Source: Defluviitaleaceae bacterium (lineage in GTDB: Bacteria; Bacillota; Clostridia; Lachnospirales; WRAX01). From it: a DNA stretch of 64,000 bases. The position numbers and the translations under genes are program-made. This document shows positions 48,446 through 56,526 of the stretch, piece by piece. Under the pieces are notes generated by a model, which had not been told where the DNA came from, searched no databases, and saw only the letters and a list, made by a program, of their open reading frames with translations. The stretch covers positions 1 to 64,000 of the forward strand of contig WRBJ01000004.1 in assembly GCA_009784615.1 (NCBI GenBank), in the 5' to 3' direction. How positions within the stretch are numbered: the first letter of the stretch is position 1; the number at the start of each line of letters is the position of its first letter.

Positions 48446-48880
48446 ATGCAATGGTTTGAGGTGTTTGATAAAGAAAATAAGCCAACGGAAGAACAAATAA
48501 AAGAATTTGTTAATATGAAATTATGGTTGGATTTAGAGAGTTTTTTGCAACAAGAATGTAAAATTAAGTCCAAGATAGCACATAGTGGTTGCGCTATGGA
48601 TGGTGGACTTTGGAAGGGCTGGAATGTAAAGTATGCAAAAAGCGGCAAGGCATTATGCACACTTTATCCAAAGCAAGGGTATTTTTTGCTATTAATGCCA
48701 ATTGGGGCAAGTGATATGAGTGAAGCAGAAATGATAATTGCGACTTGCTCTGAATATACGCAAAACCTATTTAATAAAACAAAAGCCGGAAAAACCGGCA
48801 AATCGCTTGCTTTCGATGTTAAAAGCGAGGAAGTTTTAGACGATATAAAAAAGTTGCTTTTGATTAGAGCGAAAATATAG
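48446..48880 (+). CDS. DUF3788-like protein
   Basis: 144 residues, no membrane segment. The pattern GGLWKGWNVKYAKSGKALCT, LYPKQGYFLLLMPIG resembles the DUF3788 family. AAAGGGTG precedes the ATG. It sits between ecfT and truA, where most Firmicutes have nothing. Function unknown. Confidence 0.6.
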   Translation: MQWFEVFDKENKPTEEQIKEFVNMKLWLDLESFLQQECKIKSKIAHSGCAMDGGLWKGWNVKYAKSGKALCTLYPKQGYFLLLMPIGASDMSEAEMIIATCSEYTQNLFNKTKAGKTGKSLAFDVKSEEVLDDIKKLLLIRAKI

Positions 48881-48892
48881 AGCATATGCTTT

Positions 48893-49669
48893 TTAGCGTG
48901 ACATAAGCCATCTTAATTGATGAAGCTCGCAAAAACAACTGCCTATGCATCTGTCCCACCAAATAGTGCCAATTGCGGCTATATAATGTTCGATTATATA
49001 TTCGGGTGCATTAATGTATTGTAAAAAATCAATTTGAATTTGCAGTGCTTCTTGCTCTATGTCAAATCTTGAAAAATTTATAGTGTCCGCAAGGATATTT
49101 CTTGCGGCAGAGCTATGGTCTACTGCCTGCGAACCTATCACTACAAAGGCATCCCAAGCTAAATCAGTTTGATTATCAAAATGTTCAAGCAAGGTGTTGT
49201 AAAGCTCGTAAAATTGTCGTGAATGTACAGCATAATGCACAATTTGACTTGCATATTCGTAAACGGGACTTTCGTAAACTGGGTGGTCTACAACATATGT
49301 CGGGGCTTCAGTGAAGGAATAAAGACCACTATCTAATTCGCCCTCCTGTGAAACGGTATGCAAATAACGCACGACTTTTTCGTACATCTCAGGATGTTTT
49401 TGCCTTATAAGTCCCAAAGCCAAACGGGTGTTTCTTGTAAATTGTGCATTGCCTTCAATTGTTACCCGCTCCCAATTTCCTACGCTAACCTCAGGAATAT
49501 TCGGAACAAAAAAATCGGGGTTTAAGGCATAAAATTCTGCCAATTGCTCCTCGACAATTGCAATTACTTCTTCCCTTATTTCCTCGACTGCCGCATCTAT
49601 CATTGCGCAAGCAGCCAAAATAACAATTGTAAGTATTAAAATTATTGATAAAATTGCACGTCTTAACAT
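48893..49669 (-). CDS. Predicted lipoprotein
   Basis: 258 residues, signal sequence with lipobox LAAC (C21 would be lipidated). The mature part is acidic and helical with no family I recognise. It is inserted on the opposite strand between the ecf operon and truA. GGGGGTG lies upstream of the ATG. Confidence 0.7.
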   Translation of the reverse strand: MLRRAILSIILILTIVILAACAMIDAAVEEIREEVIAIVEEQLAEFYALNPDFFVPNIPEVSVGNWERVTIEGNAQFTRNTRLALGLIRQKHPEMYEKVVRYLHTVSQEGELDSGLYSFTEAPTYVVDHPVYESPVYEYASQIVHYAVHSRQFYELYNTLLEHFDNQTDLAWDAFVVIGSQAVDHSSAARNILADTINFSRFDIEQEALQIQIDFLQYINAPEYIIEHYIAAIGTIWWDRCIGSCFCELHQLRWLMSR

Positions 49670-49732
49670 TTTACGACACCCCCATTATTATATTATATCA
49701 TTATTTCAAATGATGTCAAGGAGAATTGTGCA

Positions 49733-50473
49733 TTGGGCATATTATTTACAATAGCATATAATGGTACAAGATATTGCGGATGGCAATCTCAGACCAATGC
49801 CGTGTCGGTTTATGACACTTTGCAGGCGGCTTTGGTGAAGGTTTTGGGGATGGATGATTTTTCGCTTTTGGGTGCAAGTCGTACAGACTCTGGCGTACAT
49901 GCTTTGGGGCAACGTGCGCATTTGCGCTCTAATTATCCTATTAAAATACCTGCCGAAAGATTACCGCACGCCTTAAATTCTGCATTGCCAAAGGATATTT
50001 CAATACTTGGCGCAACTATGGTAGATAACCAATTTCATCCAATAAACGACGCAAAGTCAAAAACATATTCGTATAAAATTTATAACCACTTGCAAAGAAA
50101 CCCGCTTTTATGGGATTTTTCTGCTTATATCCCAATGACATTGGATGTAGAAAAAATGCAGGCGGCTTGTGCGTATTTTATTGGCAAGCACGATTTTGCG
50201 GGGTTTTGCAGTGTTGGGTCGGTCGTAACATCTACTGTGCGAGAAATATTTTCGCTTGAAATTATCAAGGATGGGCATTTATTAGAAATCTTAGTAAATG
50301 GTAATGGTTTTCTTTATAATATGGTACGGATTATTACGGGGACTTTGGTTGCTGTTGGCGTGGGCAGAATAAGCCCCGATGACATACCCGACATCATTAA
50401 ATCGGGCGAGCGTAAAAGGGCTGGTAAAACAATGCTACCGCAGGGCTTGACGCTTGTTGAGGTGTTTTATTAG
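49733..50473 (+). CDS. truA: tRNA pseudouridine(38-40) synthase
   Basis: 246 residues. The catalytic aspartate is in GASRTDSGVHALGQ, with YNGTRYCGWQ at the N-terminus and FLYNMVRIITGTL near the C-terminus. The TTG start has AAGGAG upstream. ecfA1-ecfA2-ecfT-truA is a common order in Firmicutes. Confidence 0.94.
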   Translation: MGILFTIAYNGTRYCGWQSQTNAVSVYDTLQAALVKVLGMDDFSLLGASRTDSGVHALGQRAHLRSNYPIKIPAERLPHALNSALPKDISILGATMVDNQFHPINDAKSKTYSYKIYNHLQRNPLLWDFSAYIPMTLDVEKMQAACAYFIGKHDFAGFCSVGSVVTSTVREIFSLEIIKDGHLLEILVNGNGFLYNMVRIITGTLVAVGVGRISPDDIPDIIKSGERKRAGKTMLPQGLTLVEVFY

Positions 50474-50484
50474 ATATAACACAA

Positions 50485-50515
50485 AGCCACCGTAATTATA
50501 ACGGTGGCTGTTTTT
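50485..50515 (+). terminator. Terminator after truA
   Basis: AGCCACCGT and ACGGTGGCT pair around seven bases, followed by GTTTTTATT. Confidence 0.85.
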
Positions 50516-50540
50516 ATTATTTTGGTATTTTAATTAACTG

Positions 50541-50686
50541 CTTGACAAATAGACCTAAGTGTGGTAACATCTACTTAGGTTCGTGAGGACTTAGAAGTTT
50601 GCTTGTCGTGGTGGAACGCTTTGTTAGGGGGTTCATTACCACGACAAGCATTTTCTTCTTTCCGTTCTGCTCCCTTCGGGTCGAGC
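50541..50686 (-). ncRNA. Putative structured small RNA, copy B (complete)
   Basis: Read on the minus strand, the predicted transcript begins with a 5' hairpin (GCTC-GA-CCCGAAGGGAGC, from 50686). It continues with a purine-rich linker and a long hairpin: 12-bp outer arms 50649-50638 and 50612-50601, inner GAAC/GTTC, loop CCCCCTAACAAAGC. It ends with a hairpin (ACCTAAGT at 50580-50573 and ACTTAGGT at 50560-50553) and TCTATTTGTC. No conserved reading frame is seen. It lies alone between two terminators. The plus-strand frame MSWWNALLGG... over it is judged spurious. Confidence 0.65.
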
Positions 50687-50692
50687 ATAATC

Positions 50693-50721
50693 ATAATACA
50701 CCATTTAGCGAATTTTGTCAA
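50693..50721 (-). promoter_or_regulatory. Promoter of small RNA copy B
   Basis: On the minus strand TTGACA (50721-50716) and TATTAT (50698-50693) are 17 bases apart. Transcription seven bases later would begin exactly at the 5' hairpin. Confidence 0.65.
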
Positions 50722-50772
50722 GGGCTTTTTTATTTTGCTGTATATTGTTACTATATTTAAAAGTTTTTATCA

Positions 50773-50803
50773 AAAAAGCAATAGCACTATGCTATTGCTT
50801 TTT
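50773..50803. terminator. Bidirectional terminator
   Basis: AAAAAGCAATAGCA and TGCTATTGCTTTTT pair around CTA. It serves the minus-strand gene at 50822 and insulates the small RNA. The rest of the 50474-50821 gap is the small RNA and its promoter. Confidence 0.8.
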
Positions 50804-50821
50804 GTGTTTAAAACCTATGTC

Positions 50822-51208
50822 TTACTTTTTATCACGGATTTCTTGTACATATTTTGCTACTTCGGCAGCGGTCATTAGTACAAAGAAAAGCACAAAGACG
50901 GTCAAGCCGTTTTGGAAAAGATTTGTAAAGAAACGACCAAACATTGTAATGTTAAAAACGACAGATAATGTAACTTGCCAAGCGTTGATAAGGTTTAGCA
51001 AAAGACCCAAAATAAGCTGAACCCACGCCATTAGCTTTAATGCACGTGTCCAAAAGTTTAGTCCGCTGTTTTTAAAAATATCGGTAAAACTGGTTTTTAA
51101 AGCAGAGCCAAATGCACCTTGTGCTTTTGGAACAGGCGGCGGATAATGCCCCTGCTGTGGTGTTGGAATTGTTTGGGTTGGTTGACCCACATTGTTTTGT
51201 TCTGACAT
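50822..51208 (-). CDS. Small membrane protein with proline-rich N-terminus
   Basis: 128 residues: a Pro/Gln-rich cytoplasmic stretch (about 1-30), then two or three hydrophobic segments (about 57-75, 79-90 and 98-115). AGGTG precedes the ATG. Function unknown. Confidence 0.6.
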   Translation of the reverse strand: MSEQNNVGQPTQTIPTPQQGHYPPPVPKAQGAFGSALKTSFTDIFKNSGLNFWTRALKLMAWVQLILGLLLNLINAWQVTLSVVFNITMFGRFFTNLFQNGLTVFVLFFVLMTAAEVAKYVQEIRDKK

Positions 51209-51257
51209 AATATCACCTCATAAAATTTGTTTATTTAATTGTATAGCCAGTTTTTGA

Positions 51258-51842
51258 TTATCTTCGCATATAATCATTTGCATTTTTATGTTGGCTTGGA
51301 TGATTTGGGCGTTTTGAATTAAAAATATCAACCACACTTTGGATACCATTATTTGATAAATATGGTAAATAAGGCTCGACAAAACTCCAATTTCCTGTTC
51401 TTTGGATTATGTCTATTGCTCTCATATCAGCTTCAACTTGGGATAATGTAGATGGGTCATCAGAATATCCGCCGCTATAAACACCTGTTCCATCCCACGC
51501 TTGGGGTTGCTGGTTTGTACTACTATTTGTGTTAATGTTTGCATTGCCTCTCATAGTTAGGTTGATTGAACTGTCTGTTGGGTTCCAATCCACGATGAAA
51601 TTCATATATTCCAACAATTCCCTAAGCGGCATATACGTTTGCATATTTGTTTCGCCTTCTTTTAGTATAGAAACCAAAGGGCTTTCAAGCGGCACTTCTT
51701 GACCATAAAAATATACTTTTGAAGAATTGAATGACGCTGATTGTATCCCATCGCCCAACGAACCAACTGCAAACACTGTTGTAATACCAATTGAACCTAA
51801 CAAAAAGCCTATAATGATGCTTTTAATGTCGATTTTTTTCAT
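51258..51842 (-). CDS. Exported protein with stalk (copper amine oxidase N-terminal-like) domain
   Basis: 194 residues, N-terminal membrane anchor or signal (IIIGFLLGSIGITTVFAVGS), then a domain with the pattern MQTYMPLRELLEYMNFIVDW, NPTDSSINLTM typical of the stalk/Cu-amine-oxidase-N repeat seen in many Clostridia surface proteins. The start at 51842 follows GGAGGG. The C-terminal part is unassigned. Confidence 0.68.
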   Translation of the reverse strand: MKKIDIKSIIIGFLLGSIGITTVFAVGSLGDGIQSASFNSSKVYFYGQEVPLESPLVSILKEGETNMQTYMPLRELLEYMNFIVDWNPTDSSINLTMRGNANINTNSSTNQQPQAWDGTGVYSGGYSDDPSTLSQVEADMRAIDIIQRTGNWSFVEPYLPYLSNNGIQSVVDIFNSKRPNHPSQHKNANDYMRR

Positions 51843-51913
51843 TTTGCCCTCCGTATTTCTATAAACCCATAGGGCGGACAATTTAATAGCCACCCTATGG
51901 GTTTAACAATTGG

Positions 51914-53338
51914 TTATTCTTCTTCGTTTTTTGGTCCTAGCTTGTTGCCTAAAATGCTGATTAAGTCAATACCTGTAAGGGCTTCGACGGTTTGCGGCAG
52001 GGTTGCCATAATGTCTGTAACATAGCCCGATACCTTTGATGCACCTGCGCCTTTTTGACCACCTGGAGCACTGTCGATAACAACAATTTTTTCAGTTTTA
52101 GACAGAGGCTCGGATACGTTTTTAGCAATTTCTGGCAAACGTTCGATAATCATTTGTGTTACAGCGGCATCATTATATTGCTTAAATGCTTCGGCTTTCT
52201 TCATCATCGCCTCGGCTTCAGCCATACCACGTTCACGTATAATGTCGGCTTCAGCCATACCTTGCGCACGATTAGATTCTGCTAAAGAAGCACCTTCCAT
52301 ACGTATGCCTTCGGCACGGGCAGTTGCGACGGAAATTTCTTTATACTTCGCAACGTCAGCTTCTTTTTCAAGTTTATATTTTTGAGCGTCAGCTTGTTTC
52401 ATAATGGTTGCTTGTAGCTCTTTTTCTTGACGGATAACCTCTTGCTCTGCAAGCTCTATTTCTTTTTGTTTACGTATAATTTCTACCTGCATTTGGGTTT
52501 CTGTCACTTCTTTTTGGGTTTTGTTGCTTTCAATTTCGTAAGCAAGGTCGGCAACCGCCTTTGATGTTTCTTGGTCTTTGCGGAAGGCTTGCACTTTTAG
52601 CTCTTTGCTTTTCATAGCTTCTGCAACCTGTGTTTCGGCGATAAGGCGGGCTTCTTCGCCTAGGCGGCTTGCTTCTGCTGTGCGTATTTTTGTTTCTTTT
52701 GCGGCTTCCGCTTCGGCGATTTGGGCATCACGTTTTACCTCGGAAATACGCTTTTTACCTAACGCCGCCAAATAGCCGTTTTCGTCAGAAATATCACGGA
52801 TGGTAAAGGCTTTAATTTCTAGCCCCATTTCGGATAAATCTTGTGCGGCTGTACCTTGTACTTCTGAAGCGAATTTTTCACGGTCACGGTAAATTTCTTC
52901 TACTGTTAGTTTAGAGATAATCTCACGCAATTTACCCTCTAAAACATAACGGGAAATTTCCTCAATAACAGAGATTGTGCGACTTTCAGAACCACGGTTA
53001 AATTGCTCCATAGCGGCAAGAATAGACTCTTTGTCGCTTTTGATTTTGATGACGGCAACGCCGTCGGCAGAAATCGGTACGCCTTGCGATGCCATTGCAC
53101 CCAAAATGCGCACTTCAATCTTCATATTTTCTAAAGAGATTTTGTCCGTGCGCTCTAGCACGGGGATAACAAAGCCACCGCCACCGCTAATTACACGCTT
53201 TTTTAAGCCTGTAACAATCATTGCCTTATCCTGTGGTACCTTTTTCCAAAAAGAAAGGAAAATGATGATGACCAAGAAAGCAACGGCAAGGATAATACCG
53301 ATAATTACCCAGTTTTGGGCATCCATAAATTCTGGCAT
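51914..53338 (-). CDS. floT: Flotillin-family (SPFH) membrane scaffold protein
   Basis: 474 residues: N-terminal membrane helix (about 10-30), SPFH domain, then a long Glu/Ala-rich coiled coil with EAEA-type repeats (ISEVKRDAQIAEAEAAKETK onward). Flotillins organise membrane microdomains. GGAGGT precedes the ATG. Directly downstream of an NfeD-like gene, as in the yuaF-yuaG pair of Bacillus. Confidence 0.92.
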   Translation of the reverse strand: MPEFMDAQNWVIIGIILAVAFLVIIIFLSFWKKVPQDKAMIVTGLKKRVISGGGGFVIPVLERTDKISLENMKIEVRILGAMASQGVPISADGVAVIKIKSDKESILAAMEQFNRGSESRTISVIEEISRYVLEGKLREIISKLTVEEIYRDREKFASEVQGTAAQDLSEMGLEIKAFTIRDISDENGYLAALGKKRISEVKRDAQIAEAEAAKETKIRTAEASRLGEEARLIAETQVAEAMKSKELKVQAFRKDQETSKAVADLAYEIESNKTQKEVTETQMQVEIIRKQKEIELAEQEVIRQEKELQATIMKQADAQKYKLEKEADVAKYKEISVATARAEGIRMEGASLAESNRAQGMAEADIIRERGMAEAEAMMKKAEAFKQYNDAAVTQMIIERLPEIAKNVSEPLSKTEKIVVIDSAPGGQKGAGASKVSGYVTDIMATLPQTVEALTGIDLISILGNKLGPKNEEE

Positions 53339-53371
53339 AGTTTATTACCTCCATTAAATTATTTTTTTATT

Positions 53372-53881
53372 TTACACCTCTTTAGGTCTTACGTGATATG
53401 TGTTTTTTTCGATATAAACAATATCAACTTCAGTACCACGGATTATTTGGTTGCCATCTTCACTTTTTGCGGGACCTGATACTATTTTTTCGTTTACGGT
53501 GTAGGTTATTTTGCCATAACCACCTTGTTGTATGGTTTCGGTTACTTTCGCAGTCCTGCCTATCATCGACTGTTTTTCGTGAGTATTGGTGTTTTGCCAG
53601 CGTTTAAGCGGTATAAGGACGAAGCGAAAAAGCAAGAAGGTAAGCAAAAGCCCGCCCAGTGAAGCAATGATTATTGTCAGATAAATGTCTAAAAAGCGAT
53701 AGAACATAAGCCCAAGCCCGCCAAAGGTGCAAAGGAAAAGAGCGATAAAAATGGGTTTAAAAGGGCTGGTTGCACCCGTGTCAAAATCTACGTCAAGCGC
53801 ACCAAAAACCTGGCCAAAAAGCATAGTAAGCACAACAAAACCCGTGCCAACGCCAAAACAAATGAAAAATGCAGTAATCAT
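53372..53881 (-). CDS. NfeD/YuaF-like membrane protein
   Basis: 169 residues: three to four membrane helices then a C-terminal OB-like domain (MIGRTAKVTETIQQGGYGKI, TYTVNEKIVSG, GTEVDIVYIEKNTYHV). Such proteins are co-encoded with flotillins. The start at 53881 is set by TAGGGGG just upstream (53889-53895 on the minus strand), a site complementary to the small-RNA loop. Confidence 0.8.
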   Translation of the reverse strand: MITAFFICFGVGTGFVVLTMLFGQVFGALDVDFDTGATSPFKPIFIALFLCTFGGLGLMFYRFLDIYLTIIIASLGGLLLTFLLFRFVLIPLKRWQNTNTHEKQSMIGRTAKVTETIQQGGYGKITYTVNEKIVSGPAKSEDGNQIIRGTEVDIVYIEKNTYHVRPKEV

Positions 53882-54003
53882 AATAATTCCCCCTACATTA
53901 GTATTATGCAAAATACTTACATTAACATTCTATCACAAAAACATTGCAATTGCAAATATTAAATGATAAAATATAGAATAGAAAATACAAAGGATGGAAA
54001 AGT

Positions 54004-55443
54004 ATGAGAGAATTAAGTTTGCTAACGGATTTTTATCAGCTTACTATGATGCAGGGGCATTATCTTTCGGGGCGTGCTGATGTACCTTCGGTCTTTGAAA
54101 TGTTTGTGCGTAATAACCCTGCTGGCGGCGGTTTTTCAGTATTTGCAGGACTTGAGCAATTTGTGGAATATATAGAGAATTTGCGGTTTAATGATAGCGA
54201 TATTACCTATTTGCGTGGACTTGATATGTTTAATGAACAGTTTTTGGAATATTTGCGTGATTTTAAATTTACAGGCGATATTTATACTTTACAAGAAGGC
54301 AGTGTATTTTTCCCCGACGAGCCTGTTATTGTGGTAAAAGCTGGCATTGCGCAAGCCAATTTTATAGAAACGGCATTGCTTAATATAATAAACCATCAAT
54401 CGTTAATTGCTACAAAAGCGGCTAGGGTTTGCTATGCGGCAGGCTCTAATGTAATGGAATTTGGTACACGCCGTGCACAAGGTCCCGATGCCGCCGTTTT
54501 TGGCGCAAGGGCGGCTGTTGTCGGCGGTTGCATAGCCACAAGCAACGCTCTAGCTGCCAAGCGTTTTGACATACCTGTGCGTGGCACACATTCACATTCG
54601 TGGATAATGTCTTTTGATTGCGAATTAACAGCATTTAGAGCCTACGCAGACGCTTTTGCGGATAGATGCGTTCTTTTAGTAGATACTTATGACACATTAG
54701 CAAGCGGTATTCCCAATGCGATAAAGGTTTTCGGCGAACTTAAAGCAACTGGAAAATTACAGGCATATGGCATACGCCTTGACAGCGGCGACTTTGCCTA
54801 TTTGTCTAAAATGGCTCGCAAAATGCTTGATGATGCAGGCTTTACTGACGCATATATCACAATAACAGGTGATTTAGATGAATATTTGATACAAGAATTA
54901 AAATTGCAGGGTGCAAAGGTTGATTATTGGGGTGTTGGTACTAGGCTTATCACATCAAAAGATGCGCCCAGTATGGGCGGCGTTTACAAGCTAACAGCTC
55001 TTGAACAAGGCGGCAAAATGATGCCAAAAATTAAATTAAGCGAGAACCCCGAAAAAGTTACGACACCAAGCACTAAACGACTTTGGCGCATTTACGATAA
55101 AACAACGGGTATGATGAAAGCAGACTATATTACACTAGAACACGAAGGAGTGGACGAAAATACCGATTTAACACTATTTGACCCCAAAGCACCATGGAAG
55201 AAAATGTATTTAAAGGTGGGCGATTTTACAGCAAGACAAATGTTGACACCAATATTTAAAAATGGAAAATGTGTATACAAATCGCCGCCAATTAGCGAAA
55301 TAGCGGCGTATTGTAAAGCAGAACAAGCAACTCTATGGGAAGAATACCGCCGTTTGGTAAACCCGCATATAATGCCTGTCGATTTGTCGCAAGAACTGTA
55401 CGACCTTAAACAACAAATGATTTGGGACGCAAGACATAGTTAA
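54004..55443 (+). CDS. pncB: Nicotinate phosphoribosyltransferase
   Basis: Converts nicotinate and PRPP to nicotinate mononucleotide, first step of NAD salvage. 479 residues. LLTDFYQLTMMQGH is the classic start; the active-site EFGTRRAQGPDAA, GTHSHSWIMSF and IRLDSGDFAYLSK segments are present. No TGTCTTGACA-like site was found upstream, so NiaR control is not evident. Confidence 0.95.
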   Translation: MRELSLLTDFYQLTMMQGHYLSGRADVPSVFEMFVRNNPAGGGFSVFAGLEQFVEYIENLRFNDSDITYLRGLDMFNEQFLEYLRDFKFTGDIYTLQEGSVFFPDEPVIVVKAGIAQANFIETALLNIINHQSLIATKAARVCYAAGSNVMEFGTRRAQGPDAAVFGARAAVVGGCIATSNALAAKRFDIPVRGTHSHSWIMSFDCELTAFRAYADAFADRCVLLVDTYDTLASGIPNAIKVFGELKATGKLQAYGIRLDSGDFAYLSKMARKMLDDAGFTDAYITITGDLDEYLIQELKLQGAKVDYWGVGTRLITSKDAPSMGGVYKLTALEQGGKMMPKIKLSENPEKVTTPSTKRLWRIYDKTTGMMKADYITLEHEGVDENTDLTLFDPKAPWKKMYLKVGDFTARQMLTPIFKNGKCVYKSPPISEIAAYCKAEQATLWEEYRRLVNPHIMPVDLSQELYDLKQQMIWDARHS

Positions 55444-55493
55444 ACATAACCCCTAAATAAAGGTTACCCGAGGTAGTTAGATATATAAAACAA

Positions 55494-55516
55494 AAAACGC
55501 CTTTCGGCGTTTTAGT
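55494..55516. terminator. Bidirectional terminator between pncB and the LytM gene
   Basis: AAAACGCC and GGCGTTTT pair around a four-base loop between convergent genes; the T-run overlaps the stop codon of the minus-strand gene. Confidence 0.75.
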
Positions 55517-56375
55517 TTGTTGTGCTTAAAATGCTATGCGGGTTTATTGCCGTACCGTCATTTTGCACGTTAAAGCCTACGTGATAACCCAATGCGGCAG
55601 TAAAGATGGACGGCGCACCCACATTGCCAATAATTTGCCCACGACTTACTACATCACCAATAGCCACAACGCTTTCTGCGTCTAGCTGTCTGTATGTAGT
55701 CAGCCAGCCATTACCGTGGTTGATTACTACAGTATGCCCATCACGAGCGGTAGGGGTAACTTCCATCACAACACCCGATGCGGCGGCTCGCACAGCATCG
55801 CCACGGCTCGCACGTATAGAAATGCTGTCGTTAGTGCGCCATTGGTCCATTGTGATGTCGAAGATATGGGATTCTGGGCTAAAGTCCATTACAATTTCGC
55901 CCAAAATAGGCCAATGCATATCGTCGCCTGTGTTAAACGCTGTAAAGCTAGGTCCAGATGGTACCAATGCTTCCTCATAAGGCACAAATTCTGCTTCTTG
56001 CGCAATGTCCGGCTCGTATGCTGTTGGTTGTTCGCCCTGTTGCGGCTCAGTTTGCGGGGCTGTGCTTGGGGGCACTTCTGGTTCTTGCGGCACACCGCTT
56101 TGTATTGTGCCGTTATCATCCCTCTGTGGCGTAGTATTTTGCGGTACGCTTGGTGTGGTTTGTGTTGGAACTTGTACCACAGGCACATCTTGCGTGCCAC
56201 CTACGGGTAATGTTATCTCTGCGGTGTTAAAACCGCTGTCATCACCAGAGCCAGTACCTATCAAGCTATAATACCCAATAGCCACCGCTAACACCAAAAG
56301 CCCGCCCAGTGCCGAATACATCGCCACATAAAAGCCTTTTCCTCTTGCTTTCACATTCTTTGGTTTTTCTGCCAT
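55512..56375 (-). CDS. SpoIIQ-like LytM/M23-domain protein, degenerate
   Basis: 287 residues: a short cytoplasmic N-terminus, a membrane helix (about 16-41), a Pro/Thr/Gln-rich linker (about 50-120), and an M23 domain. The domain keeps VINHGNGW and GDVVSRGQIIGNVG, but the HxH zinc motif reads HVGF and the YxH tyrosine motif reads YRQL. It is probably catalytically inactive. Single-pass topology with a degenerate LytM domain matches SpoIIQ, the forespore half of the engulfment channel. GGAGGTG precedes the ATG. Confidence 0.72.
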   Translation of the reverse strand: MAEKPKNVKARGKGFYVAMYSALGGLLVLAVAIGYYSLIGTGSGDDSGFNTAEITLPVGGTQDVPVVQVPTQTTPSVPQNTTPQRDDNGTIQSGVPQEPEVPPSTAPQTEPQQGEQPTAYEPDIAQEAEFVPYEEALVPSGPSFTAFNTGDDMHWPILGEIVMDFSPESHIFDITMDQWRTNDSISIRASRGDAVRAAASGVVMEVTPTARDGHTVVINHGNGWLTTYRQLDAESVVAIGDVVSRGQIIGNVGAPSIFTAALGYHVGFNVQNDGTAINPHSILSTTN

Positions 56376-56468
56376 TTTGTGTAAACACCTCCGTGATATA
56401 TTATTGCCCCAACCAATATTTTCTTATGCACAATATGGAAATCTTTTTTTCACAAACGAGCAAAAAAT

Positions 56469-56497
56469 TTGACAACCATCCAGTGCTTTGATATAAT
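56469..56497 (+). promoter_or_regulatory. Promoter of the M32 carboxypeptidase gene
   Basis: TTGACA (56469-56474) and TATAAT (56492-56497), 17 bases apart. Confidence 0.75.
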
Positions 56498-56526
56498 GAT
56501 GACATCAAATACTTTGGAGGGTTGTT

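Noticed and set aside
50541-50580. Plus-strand promoter TTGACA-17-TAACAT at the 3' end of small RNA copy B.
   Set aside because: The same sequence is the conserved terminal hairpin and tail of the RNA on the minus strand. The minus-strand promoter is closer to consensus, and the copy A terminator supports that orientation. Antisense transcription cannot be fully excluded.
50603-50878. Open reading frame on the plus strand starting MSWWNALLGG and covering small RNA copy B.
   Set aside because: It runs antisense to the promoter-bearing structured RNA and through a bidirectional terminator, has no ribosome-binding site, and has no counterpart in copy A.
53882-54003. Search for a NiaR operator upstream of pncB.
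   Set aside because: No TGTC/GACA inverted repeat with two-base spacing is visible.
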